A DNA stretch of 64,000 nucleotides from an uncultured Bacilli bacterium (GTDB taxonomy: Bacteria; Bacillota_I; Bacilli_A; RF39; UBA660): NCBI GenBank assembly GCA_947585065.1, contig CANPWX010000001.1, positions 9,167-73,166 on the forward strand, in the 5' to 3' direction. This document shows positions 40,635 through 50,163 of this stretch, piece after piece. How positions within the stretch are numbered: position 1 is the stretch's first letter; every line of letters begins with the position of its first letter. Below the pieces are notes generated by a model. That model was given only the letters and a program-made list of their open reading frames with translations, was not told the DNA's origin and searched no databases. The position numbers and the translations under genes were made by a program.

Positions 40635-40663
40635 ATTATATCATAAAAATTTTATAATGTCAA
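40635..40663 (-). promoter_or_regulatory. Promoter for 40312-39306 genes
   Basis: -35 TTGACA (40663-40658), 17 bp, -10 TATAAT (40640-40635): the closest match to the textbook consensus in the window. The 140 bases between it and the ligA stop hold no gene I can support. Confidence 0.9.
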
Positions 40664-40802
40664 AAAATTTTTATTTTATAATATATTGAAAGATTTATAC
40701 CTACTTATGGTTTAGAAAAGTTATTTTTAAGTTAATTTTTTAATTAATTAACTCTATTAGTTTTTTCTCATCTTTCATATCTATATTATATAAAAAATTT
40801 TT

Positions 40803-42758
40803 CTATGAATCAAGTATATCAATCATTATTTGCTCACTAATAATCGGAATACCTAATTCTATCGCTTTTTTATTTTTAGCTGATGTAGAATTTACATCAT
40901 TATTGATTAAAAAATTTACGTTTTTAGACATTGCGGAAACTACTTTTCCTCCATGAGATTCAATTGCTGCAATTAATTCATCTCTATTTTTAAAATGATT
41001 TAATTTACCTGTTATACAATAAGTATTTCCACTTAAATCAATTTTTCCAATTTGTTGTACATATTGAGCAGTATTTTCTTCTTTAATTGTTAAATAAATA
41101 TCTACTATGTTATCTAATTCTCTGTAATCAAAATTTTTAAGTGATTTATTCATTTCGTAGCCAAAGCCATCTATTTCAGAGAAATCAAAATCCCCTTTGA
41201 TTGCTTCTCTAAATGAATCATATGTAGTAAATCTTCTGGCAATATCACGGGCAACAGTTCTTCCAATCAATGGTATACCTGCTCCTGCGATGACAGATTC
41301 GAGGTTACAAGTAGAACTCCTTCTAATTGATTCGAGAATATTTCCAACAGACTTAGCTCCAAAGCCATCTTTTTTAATCCATTCATTCTTCCACTGTGAT
41401 AAATTAAAGATGTCGATGATTGAGTTGACCCATCCCCAATTAATAAGTTTTTCAATAGTTGCTTTTGATAATCCATGTATATCTAATCCTTTCTTACTTA
41501 CAAAATGGTCTATTCTATTTACAAGTTTACCTTCACAAGATGGATTTCCGCATTTTAAAACTTCGCTATCATTTAATTTTTCTATATAAGTATCTCCGCC
41601 ACATATAGGACATTGAATATGATTAATCTCTATATATGCTTTTGTACGACTATCGTTTTCTTCTGCTCTTGATACTTGAGGTATTATTTGATTCGCTTTG
41701 TAAATCCATAGTTTCTGGCCTATCCATGGATGACCTAAAAATTGTTTCATTACCGTCATATTAAAAAGGTTAGCGCGAGATACTTCTGTTCCTTCTATCT
41801 CAATAGGTTCAAAAATTACAACAGGGGTTAAAGTGCCATTGCGACTCATGCTAAATTCTATATTTTTTAATGTTGTTTCATATTCATCATCATAAAATTT
41901 ATATGCTAATCCACCTTTGAAATGATGGTCTGTGCGACCAGCCGCTACATATTCTTTGATATTATCATATTTAAATACAACGCCATCAATAGGATAACCT
42001 AATGCTTTACATTTAAGTTGTACTTGTTCAATATCACTATCTATATTTCCAACATTTGGAGCTATTGGTACGATTGTAAAACCAAGATTATGGGCGGCGA
42101 TTAATTTATCACTTAAACAACTTTGCCCAAAGCCACTTACAACATCCCATGCTACAAACGACAAACCACGCATAGCACATTCCGCACTATCTAATAATCT
42201 AATAGAACCACTAGCAAAATTTCTTGGATTTTTATAATCATTTTCAAATCTTTTAAATGTATTATAATCACAAATAATTTCCCCATCTATAATTAATTCA
42301 TCATTAAAATTAATTTTATTAGGAATATTTTTAACTACAAGAGCATTATATAAAATATCTTCACCTATAATCCCATTACCACGTGTTTCCGCACTCACTA
42401 AGCGACCACCGCGATAAGTAAGACTACAAGTTAATCCATCCATTTTAGCCATAGCAATATAATCTTTTCCACTAATAAAAGATTTAATTGCTTCTATTGA
42501 TTTAGTTTTATCAAGAGATAACATAGGATGGGAGTGCTCTACTTTATTTAATTTATTAACTACTTGATAATTGATGCGTTGAGTAGGACTATCTTCAAAA
42601 TATGAATTAGTTTCTTGTTCTAATTTAACTAATTTAAAATACATATCATCCCATTCTTGGTCTGATATTTCAGGTTTACCTTCATCATATAATTTAGTAT
42701 GATAATTTAATTTATCAATTAAATCTCTTATTTTACTTATATCTATTGCTCCTTGCAT
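40803..42758 (-). CDS. ligA: NAD-dependent DNA ligase
   Basis: 651 residues, near full bacterial length; stop TAG. Adenylation domain with YIAMAKMDGLTCSLTYRGG (active-site Lys) and AETRGNGIIGEDI; OB fold; four-Cys zinc finger (CPICGG...LKCGNPSCEG); HhH repeats (ISKATIEKLINWGW, AGAGIPLIGRTVA); C-terminal BRCT (TYCITGKLNHFKNRDELIAAIESHGGKVV). Many Trp, all TGG. Seals nicks during replication. It overlaps the upstream small gene by 16 bases. Confidence 0.95.
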   Translation of the reverse strand: MQGAIDISKIRDLIDKLNYHTKLYDEGKPEISDQEWDDMYFKLVKLEQETNSYFEDSPTQRINYQVVNKLNKVEHSHPMLSLDKTKSIEAIKSFISGKDYIAMAKMDGLTCSLTYRGGRLVSAETRGNGIIGEDILYNALVVKNIPNKINFNDELIIDGEIICDYNTFKRFENDYKNPRNFASGSIRLLDSAECAMRGLSFVAWDVVSGFGQSCLSDKLIAAHNLGFTIVPIAPNVGNIDSDIEQVQLKCKALGYPIDGVVFKYDNIKEYVAAGRTDHHFKGGLAYKFYDDEYETTLKNIEFSMSRNGTLTPVVIFEPIEIEGTEVSRANLFNMTVMKQFLGHPWIGQKLWIYKANQIIPQVSRAEENDSRTKAYIEINHIQCPICGGDTYIEKLNDSEVLKCGNPSCEGKLVNRIDHFVSKKGLDIHGLSKATIEKLINWGWVNSIIDIFNLSQWKNEWIKKDGFGAKSVGNILESIRRSSTCNLESVIAGAGIPLIGRTVARDIARRFTTYDSFREAIKGDFDFSEIDGFGYEMNKSLKNFDYRELDNIVDIYLTIKEENTAQYVQQIGKIDLSGNTYCITGKLNHFKNRDELIAAIESHGGKVVSAMSKNVNFLINNDVNSTSAKNKKAIELGIPIISEQIMIDILDS

Positions 42759-42958
42759 CTTTCTTCCGCCTTCTTCCTATCTCTTTCTACTATTGCTTGT
42801 AAATATTTTCCAAAATATTCTTTTTCATATTTTCTAAAATCTGTTGAATTTATTATATCATTTTTTATTAAATAATTCAATAAAGTTTCATAAAGTGCTT
42901 CAGAGAATTGTTCATGCGTATATCCGCGCCAAAAGTCATCTATAAAGCTATCAAACAT
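42743..42958 (-). CDS. Small acidic/basic helical protein
   Basis: 71 residues from ATG 42958 (GTG 42967 is an in-frame alternative; AGGTGA is better spaced from the ATG). Helical, FDSFIDDFWRGYTHEQFSEALYETLLNYL. Overlaps ligA. Function unknown. Confidence 0.5.
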   Translation of the reverse strand: MFDSFIDDFWRGYTHEQFSEALYETLLNYLIKNDIINSTDFRKYEKEYFGKYLQAIVERDRKKAEERCKEQ

Positions 42959-42959
42959 A

Positions 42960-43262
42960 CTATTCACCTACTTTAAAGATACTATAAGTTTCACCATCAT
43001 ATTCGTTGTCAATAGGACATCCAGTTGTAAAATGTATTAAATTACCTTTTTCACTATATCCAAAATAAATAGGACAATCAAATGCTCCTTCTTGATAATA
43101 TTCTTCTTTATTTTGAATAGCCTCTATTATACCTTCTTTATATATAGGAACATATTTCATAATGTCTTCACTTGCTTCTTCTTCTGTTGCATAAGTCCCA
43201 TCTATACTTAATTCAATAGGTCTATCATAACTACCTTTTGTTCCTGATACTAATATATACAT
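42960..43262 (-). CDS. Hypothetical small protein
   Basis: 100 residues, RBS AAAGGAG, stop TAG. Opens MYILVSGTKGSYDRPIELSIDGTYATEEEASEDI, an acidic alpha/beta sequence with a Tyr/Glu-rich middle. No family recognised; first gene of the ligA operon. Confidence 0.5.
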   Translation of the reverse strand: MYILVSGTKGSYDRPIELSIDGTYATEEEASEDIMKYVPIYKEGIIEAIQNKEEYYQEGAFDCPIYFGYSEKGNLIHFTTGCPIDNEYDGETYSIFKVGE

Positions 43263-43288
43263 ATAATCATTTCTCCTTTTATATAAAT

Positions 43289-43317
43289 ATTATATCATAT
43301 TTTTTTATAAAAATAAA
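43289..43317 (-). promoter_or_regulatory. Promoter for ligA operon
   Basis: -10 TATAAT (43294-43289) with a weaker -35 TTTATT (43317-43312) at 17 bp. Confidence 0.65.
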
Positions 43318-43318
43318 A

Positions 43319-43341
43319 GTAACTTACATTTAGCAAGTTAC
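43319..43341 (-). terminator. Intrinsic terminator of gyrase operon
   Basis: GTAACTT/AAGTTAC stem with a 9-nt loop, then TTTTATTTTT on the minus strand; the stop of the 43330 gene lies inside it. Confidence 0.85.
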
Positions 43342-43539
43342 TTTTCTCTCTTCTTCAGGAGGCCATTTGTATTCTTTTCCGTCGTACCTATATGTAATAT
43401 TTGTTTTTGGAATTCTATTAGTCTGAGATTTTAATTCTTCATATTTACCCTTAGTGATTAATAATTCTTTATATTCTTCAAGAGTAATAGTAACATATAC
43501 ATTACCATTGCTATCTTGTGAAAAAACTTCTGTATTCAT
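43330..43539 (-). CDS. Small phage protein co-translated with gyrA
   Basis: 69 residues; ATG overlaps the gyrA stop (TAATG). NVYVTITLEEYKELLITKGKYEELKSQ is a helix typical of small phage proteins. Function unknown. Confidence 0.5.
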   Translation of the reverse strand: MNTEVFSQDSNGNVYVTITLEEYKELLITKGKYEELKSQTNRIPKTNITYRYDGKEYKWPPEEERKVTC

Positions 43540-45878
43540 TATAGTTTAACTACTCCTTTTACTTGTCCATCTTTAATCATTATATTACCTGCGGTTGCGC
43601 GTCCTAACTTAGGAATATCAGTTGCCACAATGCATATAGATGTTTTACCTACTAATAATAGATTATCTTCATCATTAACCATTGCCGCACCTACTACATC
43701 ACCTGTTGATGGTGTAACTTTATATACCGCTACTCCCTTACCAGCTCTCGCTTGGACAGGGAATTCATCTATTGATGTTTTTTTAGCATTTCCATGAACA
43801 CTAAATACAGCTAATGTTTCTTTTACATCTCTAATTGGAAGACCTACTAATACTTCATCATCATCTGCTAATTTAATAGATTTAACACCTGCGGTAACTC
43901 GACCTATTGCCGCAATATCTTTCGTTTCAAAGTGGATTGACATACCTTTACGAGTTACTATAATCATATCTTCTTCATTCATTAATTCGATATTAGCAAT
44001 ACTATCTCCTTCTTTAAGATTAATTGCGGCAATGCCTGTATTGCGTTTAGTTTTAGTATATTCTTCTAATAAAGTTTTTTTAAATAAGCCTTGTTTAGTT
44101 ACAAATACTACATATTTACTATTATTTTCTCTTGCTAGGTTGGTAATTGCTATTACTTTTTCATCATTATCTAATTTAATTAATGTTGATACATTAACAC
44201 CTTTAGATACATTAGTTCCGACTGGGATGTTATCTACTATCATTCTATACATTTTACCTTTATTAGTAAACAATAGTAAAGCATCTATTGTGTTAGTTTT
44301 AATAGTAGCCATATTAGCTTCATCTTCAGTTTTAATACCTTTTCCACCCTTACGTTGAGTTCTGAAGCTTGCTTTAGGTATGCGTTTAATATCACCAGTT
44401 TGTGATAGCATTATAACTACATCTTCAGGTATAACTGCTTGAATTTCTTTTTCTTCTTTTGGAAGTTCAATTTGTGCTAATTCAGTGCGGCGGGCGTCAC
44501 CATACTTTTTAACAAGATTGCCCAAACGCTCTCTTAATATTTGCATTTTTCTATCAGTACTTTTAATAATATTATTTAATTCTCCTATTTGAGTAATTAA
44601 TTCATCTTTTTCAGTTTGAACTTCTATTTTTTCAAGTCTTGCTAATTTAGATAATTTCATATCTAGTACGGCTTTTGCTTGAACTTCTGATAACTTATAG
44701 TCAGACATAAGCATCTCTTTAGCGGCTGCCGCACTATCACTTGCTTTAATTTTAGCAATAATATTATCTATATCTTCAAGAGCAATTAATAAACCTTGAA
44801 CAATATGTAATCTAGCGTTTGCTTTGTCTAAATCGTATTGTGCTTCTCTTTCAATACATTTAATATTATGTTTAATATATATTTCAATACATTGTACTAA
44901 ATTTAATTCAGTAGGGACTTTATTTACAAGAGCAACTTGATTATATGAGAAACTTGTTTGTAAATTAGTTTTTAAATATAATCTTTGAGCTACTGAATCT
45001 GGATTAATGCCCTTTCCGCATTCAACTACTATTCTTAAACCTTTTTTATTACTTTCATTTCTTATATTAATAATACCCTCAATCTCTTTAAGTTCACTTA
45101 CTTCACCTATTTCAGTCATTAAGTTTTCTGTTGATGTTCCATAAGGTATTTCATAAAATACTATATTTTGTCCTTCTACTTTATATCTGGCTCTAATTTT
45201 TACACTACCATGACCTGTTGCCATAATATTAGGTATATCATTTTTATTGATAATAATACCACCTGTTGGGAAATCTGGACCAGGTAATGTAACTTCTTTT
45301 TCATCCATATAATCAAATATAGCTTGAGCTACTTCAACGAGATTATGTGGTGCCCAATTGCACGCCATGGCAACTCCGATCCCGTTATTTGGATTGCATA
45401 ATAAGTTAGGAAATACGGCTGGTAATGTAACAGGTTCTTCAGCATCTTCAGAGTAGTTAGGTATAAAATCTACATTATTCTTTTTAATACCAGCTAATAA
45501 TCCATCTTCGCTAATTTTAGCAAGTCTTGCTTCAGTATAACGCATATGCGCAGGACCATCACCGTCGATGTTTCCATTACTACCATGCCAGTTTATAAGA
45601 GGATAACGCATAACCCAAGGTTGTGATAAACGAACCATTGCGCCGTATATAGACGAGTCACCGTGAGGATGATAGGTCCCCATTACATCTCCGACTATCT
45701 TCGCTGATTTAACATGAGGTTTAGAATAAAGATAACCCTTTTCATATGCACCCCATAAAATTCTTCTTGCAACTGGTTTTAATCCAGATGTAGCATCTGG
45801 TATTGCACGATCAGTATTACAAGCAACGGCATATTCAATAAAATTTCTACCTAATTCATTAACTATATCATTTTGCAT
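43539..45878 (-). CDS. gyrA: DNA gyrase subunit A
   Basis: 779 residues from ATG 45878 (GGAG spacing; an in-frame ATG lies two codons upstream). Breakage-reunion domain with RAIPDATSGLKPVARRILW, the quinolone region GDVMGTYHPHGDSSIYGAMVR and catalytic Tyr in HMRYTEARL (~114). The C-terminal beta-pinwheel begins near residue 500 with QRKGGKG, the GyrA box that separates gyrase from topoisomerase IV, so negative supercoiling is expected. All Trp are TGG. Phage-encoded gyrase would supply its own supercoiling for a large genome. Confidence 0.92.
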   Translation of the reverse strand: MQNDIVNELGRNFIEYAVACNTDRAIPDATSGLKPVARRILWGAYEKGYLYSKPHVKSAKIVGDVMGTYHPHGDSSIYGAMVRLSQPWVMRYPLINWHGSNGNIDGDGPAHMRYTEARLAKISEDGLLAGIKKNNVDFIPNYSEDAEEPVTLPAVFPNLLCNPNNGIGVAMACNWAPHNLVEVAQAIFDYMDEKEVTLPGPDFPTGGIIINKNDIPNIMATGHGSVKIRARYKVEGQNIVFYEIPYGTSTENLMTEIGEVSELKEIEGIINIRNESNKKGLRIVVECGKGINPDSVAQRLYLKTNLQTSFSYNQVALVNKVPTELNLVQCIEIYIKHNIKCIEREAQYDLDKANARLHIVQGLLIALEDIDNIIAKIKASDSAAAAKEMLMSDYKLSEVQAKAVLDMKLSKLARLEKIEVQTEKDELITQIGELNNIIKSTDRKMQILRERLGNLVKKYGDARRTELAQIELPKEEKEIQAVIPEDVVIMLSQTGDIKRIPKASFRTQRKGGKGIKTEDEANMATIKTNTIDALLLFTNKGKMYRMIVDNIPVGTNVSKGVNVSTLIKLDNDEKVIAITNLARENNSKYVVFVTKQGLFKKTLLEEYTKTKRNTGIAAINLKEGDSIANIELMNEEDMIIVTRKGMSIHFETKDIAAIGRVTAGVKSIKLADDDEVLVGLPIRDVKETLAVFSVHGNAKKTSIDEFPVQARAGKGVAVYKVTPSTGDVVGAAMVNDEDNLLLVGKTSICIVATDIPKLGRATAGNIMIKDGQVKGVVKL

Positions 45879-45892
45879 ATTCATTCTCCTTT

Positions 45893-47812
45893 CTATTCAG
45901 CATTATATTCAGCTTCAGCACTATGAAGTTTAATAAACTCTTTACGTGCTGTAACACCAGTACCCATAAGCTGGTCGAACAATAAATCGGCGGCTGCCGC
46001 ATCTTCAACAGTTATTTGTTTGATTATTCTATTGTTAGGATCGATTAATGTTTCTTCAGTTTCATCAACTGACATCTCCCCTAAACCTTTCATACGATTA
46101 ACTGTGTATTTTTTATCTCCGATAGTTGCTTTAAACTTCTCTAACTCTTCATCATTCTTAATATATTTATATTCTTTTCCTATTGTTACTTTATATAAAG
46201 GTGGTACACCTGCATATATATAACCATCTTCTATGAGTTGTGGACAAAAATTCCAGATAAAGGTGTAGAATAGGTTCTTGATATGCGCACCATCGACATC
46301 GGCATCGGATTCTATAATTATCTTTCCGTAGCGTAAACTATCTTTATCATAAGTAACTTTCATAGTTTTAGTATCAATATATAAACCAAAAGCATCAATC
46401 ATAGTCATAATTTCCGCGTTCTTTTGTATTTTATCTAGCGTTGCCTTTTGGGTGTTAAGTATCTTGCCTCGAACTGGCATAACTGCTTGAAATTCATTAT
46501 TACGAGCTGACTTTAAGTTTCCACTGGCCGAGTCCCCCTCAGTAATATATATCTCACATTGACCTCTATCTTTTGAATAGCAATCAGCAAGTTTACTATC
46601 GAATTTTAATGCTTTTTCTTTTTTCTTATTATTTTCTCTTACTCTTTCTCTAGCGTTTTTTGCGGCTTCGCGCGCTTTCTTTGCGGCTATGGCTTTATCA
46701 GCAATGATTTTTAATTCTTTTTCATTGTTATTAAACCATACTTGAAGATTATCTGCTATTGATTGAGCAAATGGTGTCATATCAATTTTAGTTACTGTTG
46801 ACTTAACTTGGGCATCATAACCAATATTAGGTGCTGTTATATTAAATACAATATACATACCTTCTTGTAGGTCATCACCTGTTAAGTTTTCTTCTTTATC
46901 TTTAATCCATTTTTTATCTCTAAAGAATTTATTTAATTCTCTTGTTAATATAGTTTTAATTTGAGTTATATGAGGTCCTTTCTCTGTAAGACCTGTGTTT
47001 ACATAAGGCACTAATGTTAATGAATAATTAGATGTATAAGTTAATACCATATCTAATTTATTTTTACCTTCTGTAAAATTCATACTAAATCTATTTGTAA
47101 TTAATTCTTTATCTTTAACTGCTTCATCAACAAGGTCATTAAGTCCATGTTCTGAATAGAAACTATTTACATATGTTTCTTTATTGCCTTCTACAACAGA
47201 TAAGTTAATTCTAAGTCCAGGACATAAACATACAATAGTGTTAAATAAATCAGTTACCTTATTTAATTCTATTGTTGTATGTGTAAAGAATTCTTCACTA
47301 GGTTGCCATTTAACTAATGTTCCACTAGGTATTCTCGCATCATCTCTAATAACTCTATCCTTAAATACACCTTCTTCAAACTTAATAAATTCAGATTTTT
47401 CATCTCTCCAAGTTTGAACTTCTAACCAATGTGATAAGAAAGTTGTTATTTTTGAACCAATACCAAAACTACCTAATGAAGTTCCTTCATAGGTTCCATC
47501 TTCACGATATTTACCAGAAGTATTTAACACACTAAATGCTGCTTCAAGAACTGTTTTGCCATCTTCACGGACTTCATTAACTAAAAATCCTTGACCGAAA
47601 TCTTGAACTGAAACTGTACTATTGTCATTATTAACTTCAATTTTAATTAAATTTCCAAAACCATTTCTAAATTCATCAACAGAATTTGAAACTATTTCAA
47701 CTAAAAGTTGAGTTGAATATGTACAATCACCTGCATATACTTGTGGGCGAAGTCTCGTGAACTCCAATGGCGCTAATGACTCTATGCTATCTTTCGTATA
47801 TAATTTCCCCAT
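45893..47812 (-). CDS. gyrB: DNA gyrase subunit B
   Basis: 639 residues, the usual length for Firmicutes GyrB. GHKL ATPase motifs EIVSNSVDEF, VQDFGQGF and GSFGIGSKITTFLSHW; TOPRIM motifs CEIYITEGDSASGNLKSARN and IIIESDADVDGAHIKNLFYTF; C-terminal NRMKGLGEM. Stop TAG; gyrA follows after 14 bases. TGA-free. Confidence 0.94.
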   Translation of the reverse strand: MGKLYTKDSIESLAPLEFTRLRPQVYAGDCTYSTQLLVEIVSNSVDEFRNGFGNLIKIEVNNDNSTVSVQDFGQGFLVNEVREDGKTVLEAAFSVLNTSGKYREDGTYEGTSLGSFGIGSKITTFLSHWLEVQTWRDEKSEFIKFEEGVFKDRVIRDDARIPSGTLVKWQPSEEFFTHTTIELNKVTDLFNTIVCLCPGLRINLSVVEGNKETYVNSFYSEHGLNDLVDEAVKDKELITNRFSMNFTEGKNKLDMVLTYTSNYSLTLVPYVNTGLTEKGPHITQIKTILTRELNKFFRDKKWIKDKEENLTGDDLQEGMYIVFNITAPNIGYDAQVKSTVTKIDMTPFAQSIADNLQVWFNNNEKELKIIADKAIAAKKAREAAKNARERVRENNKKKEKALKFDSKLADCYSKDRGQCEIYITEGDSASGNLKSARNNEFQAVMPVRGKILNTQKATLDKIQKNAEIMTMIDAFGLYIDTKTMKVTYDKDSLRYGKIIIESDADVDGAHIKNLFYTFIWNFCPQLIEDGYIYAGVPPLYKVTIGKEYKYIKNDEELEKFKATIGDKKYTVNRMKGLGEMSVDETEETLIDPNNRIIKQITVEDAAAADLLFDQLMGTGVTARKEFIKLHSAEAEYNAE

Positions 47813-47844
47813 TATTTTTCTCCTTTCATAATTTTCTTTATTTA

Positions 47845-47873
47845 ATTATATCATAATTTTTATTGTAAGTCAA
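47845..47873 (-). promoter_or_regulatory. Promoter for gyrBA operon
   Basis: -35 TTGACT (47873-47868), 17 bp, -10 TATAAT (47850-47845), starting in the T-run of the rnhA terminator. Confidence 0.88.
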
Positions 47874-47875
47874 AA

Positions 47876-47898
47876 ATTCCCTAAAAAGTAGGGAATTG
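47876..47898 (-). terminator. Intrinsic terminator of rnhA
   Basis: AATTCCCTA/TAGGGAATT stem, T-run TTTTTGACTT on the minus strand; includes the rnhA stop. Confidence 0.8.
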
Positions 47899-48393
47899 TT
47901 CATTTTCTTCAAAAATTTTCTTTATTTTTGCTTCATTATTTACTGCAAGAGCATCTGCTAATTCATTACCTAATATACCACAATGACCTGGAATTTTATC
48001 TACTCTAAAATTAGGATAATCTATTTTACAATATTCCCATATCTCTTTTACTATTCCAAGATTTTCTATTTCTTTATTGCCAGGTCTTTTCCAACTATTA
48101 GTATGCCATTTATATATCCAATCATTAAACATATTCACACAATAGGCAGAATCTGATTTAATCAAAACATTTTGTCCTTCATATTTATGAACTGCAAGAC
48201 CAAGAGCATGAAGCAATGCTCTTAATTCCATTTGATTATTAGTTGCTCCAACAAATTGTGCTTTATAATCATATTCGACACGGAAACCGCTTTTACGATT
48301 TTGGTCTGGAACTAAGGCGCAAACACCGAAGCCCGCCGCACTATTATCATTTCCATTTCCTTTTGAACTACCATCACAGTATATTTCAACCAT
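47881..48393 (-). CDS. rnhA: Ribonuclease H1
   Basis: 170 residues from ATG 48393 (AAAGGAG nine bases upstream). All active-site residues: VEIYCDGSSKGN (Asp), NQMELRALLHAL (Glu), VLIKSDSAYCVNMF (Asp) and GILGNELADALA (Asp), plus the conserved KIPGHCG. Removes RNA primers in RNA-DNA hybrids. Confidence 0.93.
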   Translation of the reverse strand: MVEIYCDGSSKGNGNDNSAAGFGVCALVPDQNRKSGFRVEYDYKAQFVGATNNQMELRALLHALGLAVHKYEGQNVLIKSDSAYCVNMFNDWIYKWHTNSWKRPGNKEIENLGIVKEIWEYCKIDYPNFRVDKIPGHCGILGNELADALAVNNEAKIKKIFEENEQFPTF

Positions 48394-48415
48394 AATATAC
48401 ATCTCCTTTTAATAT

Positions 48416-48444
48416 ATTATATAATAAAAAATTAAAAAAGACAA
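48416..48444 (-). promoter_or_regulatory. Promoter for rnhA
   Basis: -35 TTGTCT (48444-48439), 17 bp, -10 TATAAT (48421-48416); the -35 is inside the upstream terminator stem. Confidence 0.72.
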
Positions 48445-48458
48445 CTATTTATTGTCTT
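48434..48458 (-). terminator. Intrinsic terminator of the 48445-50518 operon
   Basis: AAAAAGACAA/TTGTCTTTTT stem followed by TTTAATTTTTT on the minus strand. Confidence 0.82.
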
Positions 48459-48885
48459 TTTCTTTTTCTAAAATATATTTAATTGTATCAGGTCTAGTAG
48501 TTATTGCGTTAGTTAAACTTTCAGTTAATGTTCTTACATTATTTCTAAAAAATTCTTTTTCATCTTCAAGTATATATATTTCTTTTTCTAAGATTTTAAT
48601 CCCCATATTATCTTTATTATAATTATTTCTTTGCATTAAATCTTTATATATTTTATACAAAGGCTCTAATTTATATTCTGCAATTCTAGCTTTTTGTTTC
48701 ATATATTGGATGCCAGCACGCATTTCCGCATATCTACAACCAGCATAGTTAGATTCAATTTCTTTATCATCTGGATGTAATTGCGCTTTTCCGCGGAATT
48801 GTCCAATATCAGTTGCTATTACTACTATTGATTCGCCTATGTCTTTATTATAATCAGACATAATATTTTTGATTTTAATTTTCAT
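48445..48885 (-). CDS. Hypothetical protein, strand-rich head and coiled-coil tail
   Basis: 146 residues, RBS AGGAGG. The start (MKIKIKNIMSDYNKDIGESIVVIATDIGQFRGKAQ) is a likely small beta domain; the rest is long charged helix. Last gene of the Pnk operon; function unknown. Confidence 0.45.
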   Translation of the reverse strand: MKIKIKNIMSDYNKDIGESIVVIATDIGQFRGKAQLHPDDKEIESNYAGCRYAEMRAGIQYMKQKARIAEYKLEPLYKIYKDLMQRNNYNKDNMGIKILEKEIYILEDEKEFFRNNVRTLTESLTNAITTRPDTIKYILEKEKDNK

Positions 48886-48897
48886 ATAATCCTCCTG

Positions 48898-49086
48898 TTA
48901 TTTAATTCCTTTTACAATAGTTTTAGTATCTGGTACTAATAACCAGAATAAAAACCAAAACCACCCATTTAATGGAACTGTTATATCTAAAAATTCAGCA
49001 GTCTTAATGTCACCAATTGTAAAATTAATATTTAAGATATCTATTAACCATAATATAATAAATAAAGTTTTTAAAATTTTAAACAT
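48898..49086 (-). CDS. Small membrane protein
   Basis: 62 residues, ATG overlapping the upstream gene by 8 bases. Two hydrophobic segments: FKILKTLFIILWLIDIL and PLNGWFWFLFWLLV. Function unknown; possibly a membrane partner of the operon products. Confidence 0.5.
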   Translation of the reverse strand: MFKILKTLFIILWLIDILNINFTIGDIKTAEFLDITVPLNGWFWFLFWLLVPDTKTIVKGIK

Positions 49087-49636
49087 TTAATTCCTCTTTC
49101 TTTCTATCTATTTCTTCAATAATTTCATCTAATGAAACTGGAGTTAAATTATGACTATCCATCCCAATATGATACATATATGGATTATTATTATAAAAAT
49201 TTGTATCTTGATGAGTATGACCATATAAATTAATTATTCCTTGCTTATTAGGGTTATCATCAATAGTTCTAGTTATACTTGGAAAATGACTTAGATAAAA
49301 TCTTCTTTTCCCAATTTTTAACATATGTGACCATCCTAAAAAAGTCATTTCAGGAAATGCTGTTTTAAGTGCGGTAATACGGTCATCAGTATCATGATTT
49401 CCATATACATAATATTTCTTACCTTTTAATAATTTTAATATTTCAATTCCGCCTTCTGTGTCACTAAGAATACTATCACCTAGAATATAAACTTCATCTT
49501 CATCAGTTATAATATTATTCCATCTCTTGACAATTTCATAATTCATATCTGTTACATTATCAAATCCACGTCCGCCCCAAAGGAATTCCTTTTTATGACA
49601 TAAATGTAGATCTGATGTAAAATAAATCTTAGACAT
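49079..49636 (-). CDS. Calcineurin-like metallophosphoesterase
   Basis: 185 residues, RBS AAAGGAG. Metal-site motifs TSDLHLCHKKEF, YILGDSILSD, YVYGNHD, FYLSHFP and LYGHTHQD in the family order. Resembles small phage/bacterial phosphoesterases (YfcE-like). It lies next to the Pnk-like kinase, so it might act as the 3'-phosphatase of an RNA-end repair set, an inference only. Confidence 0.88.
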   Translation of the reverse strand: MSKIYFTSDLHLCHKKEFLWGGRGFDNVTDMNYEIVKRWNNIITDEDEVYILGDSILSDTEGGIEILKLLKGKKYYVYGNHDTDDRITALKTAFPEMTFLGWSHMLKIGKRRFYLSHFPSITRTIDDNPNKQGIINLYGHTHQDTNFYNNNPYMYHIGMDSHNLTPVSLDEIIEEIDRKKEELNV

Positions 49637-49653
49637 AATTATCTTGCTCCTTT

Positions 49654-50163
49654 CTATTTTAAAAATTTTTCTACTGTAAATGTATTAGTTTCTGTATTAT
49701 AAATATGTAATTCATCTATTCCTTGAAAGCCTTTAGGTAAATCAATACTATAATACATTCTTTTTATTGCATCTTCTGGTACTTTTTCACGCCCAGTACG
49801 TTTATTATTAAATTCAAGTATTTGTTTCAATGGACGATTGATATAAATTACTATAACTTTATCGGGATATGCGCGGCGTTCTTTTAAAGCATTTAACAAC
49901 TTTGACCTTGCCGCAGTATTTAATGAAGTTTGGTCTGCTATAACTAGACCTTCTCCTTCATTGAGCGCCGCCGCAATCTCATCAACAAATTTATTATAAA
50001 CTTCTTTTTCGTGAGAAAAATAATCTTCCCCATCTTTTAAAATATCATATCTTATTTCATCTCTTGATATATATTTAACTTTATTTGGAAAATTTTGTTT
50101 TGCAAAAGTTGTCTTTCCGCATCCGGGCGCTCCCATCATCATATATAATTTACTCATTCTCAT
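49654..50163 (-). CDS. Polynucleotide-kinase-like P-loop kinase
   Basis: 169 residues. LYMMMGAPGCGKTTFAKQ (Walker A), YISRDEIRYDIL (Asp after the first strand), LVIADQTSLNTAARSKLL and VIVIYINRPLKQILEFNNKRTGREKVPEDAIKRM (lid Arg). The same layout as the 5'-kinase half of T4 Pnk; no C-terminal phosphatase domain is fused. The RNA ligase gene is 700 bases upstream, consistent with tRNA repair. Overlaps the upstream zinc protein by 14 bases. Confidence 0.8.
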   Translation of the reverse strand: MRMSKLYMMMGAPGCGKTTFAKQNFPNKVKYISRDEIRYDILKDGEDYFSHEKEVYNKFVDEIAAALNEGEGLVIADQTSLNTAARSKLLNALKERRAYPDKVIVIYINRPLKQILEFNNKRTGREKVPEDAIKRMYYSIDLPKGFQGIDELHIYNTETNTFTVEKFLK

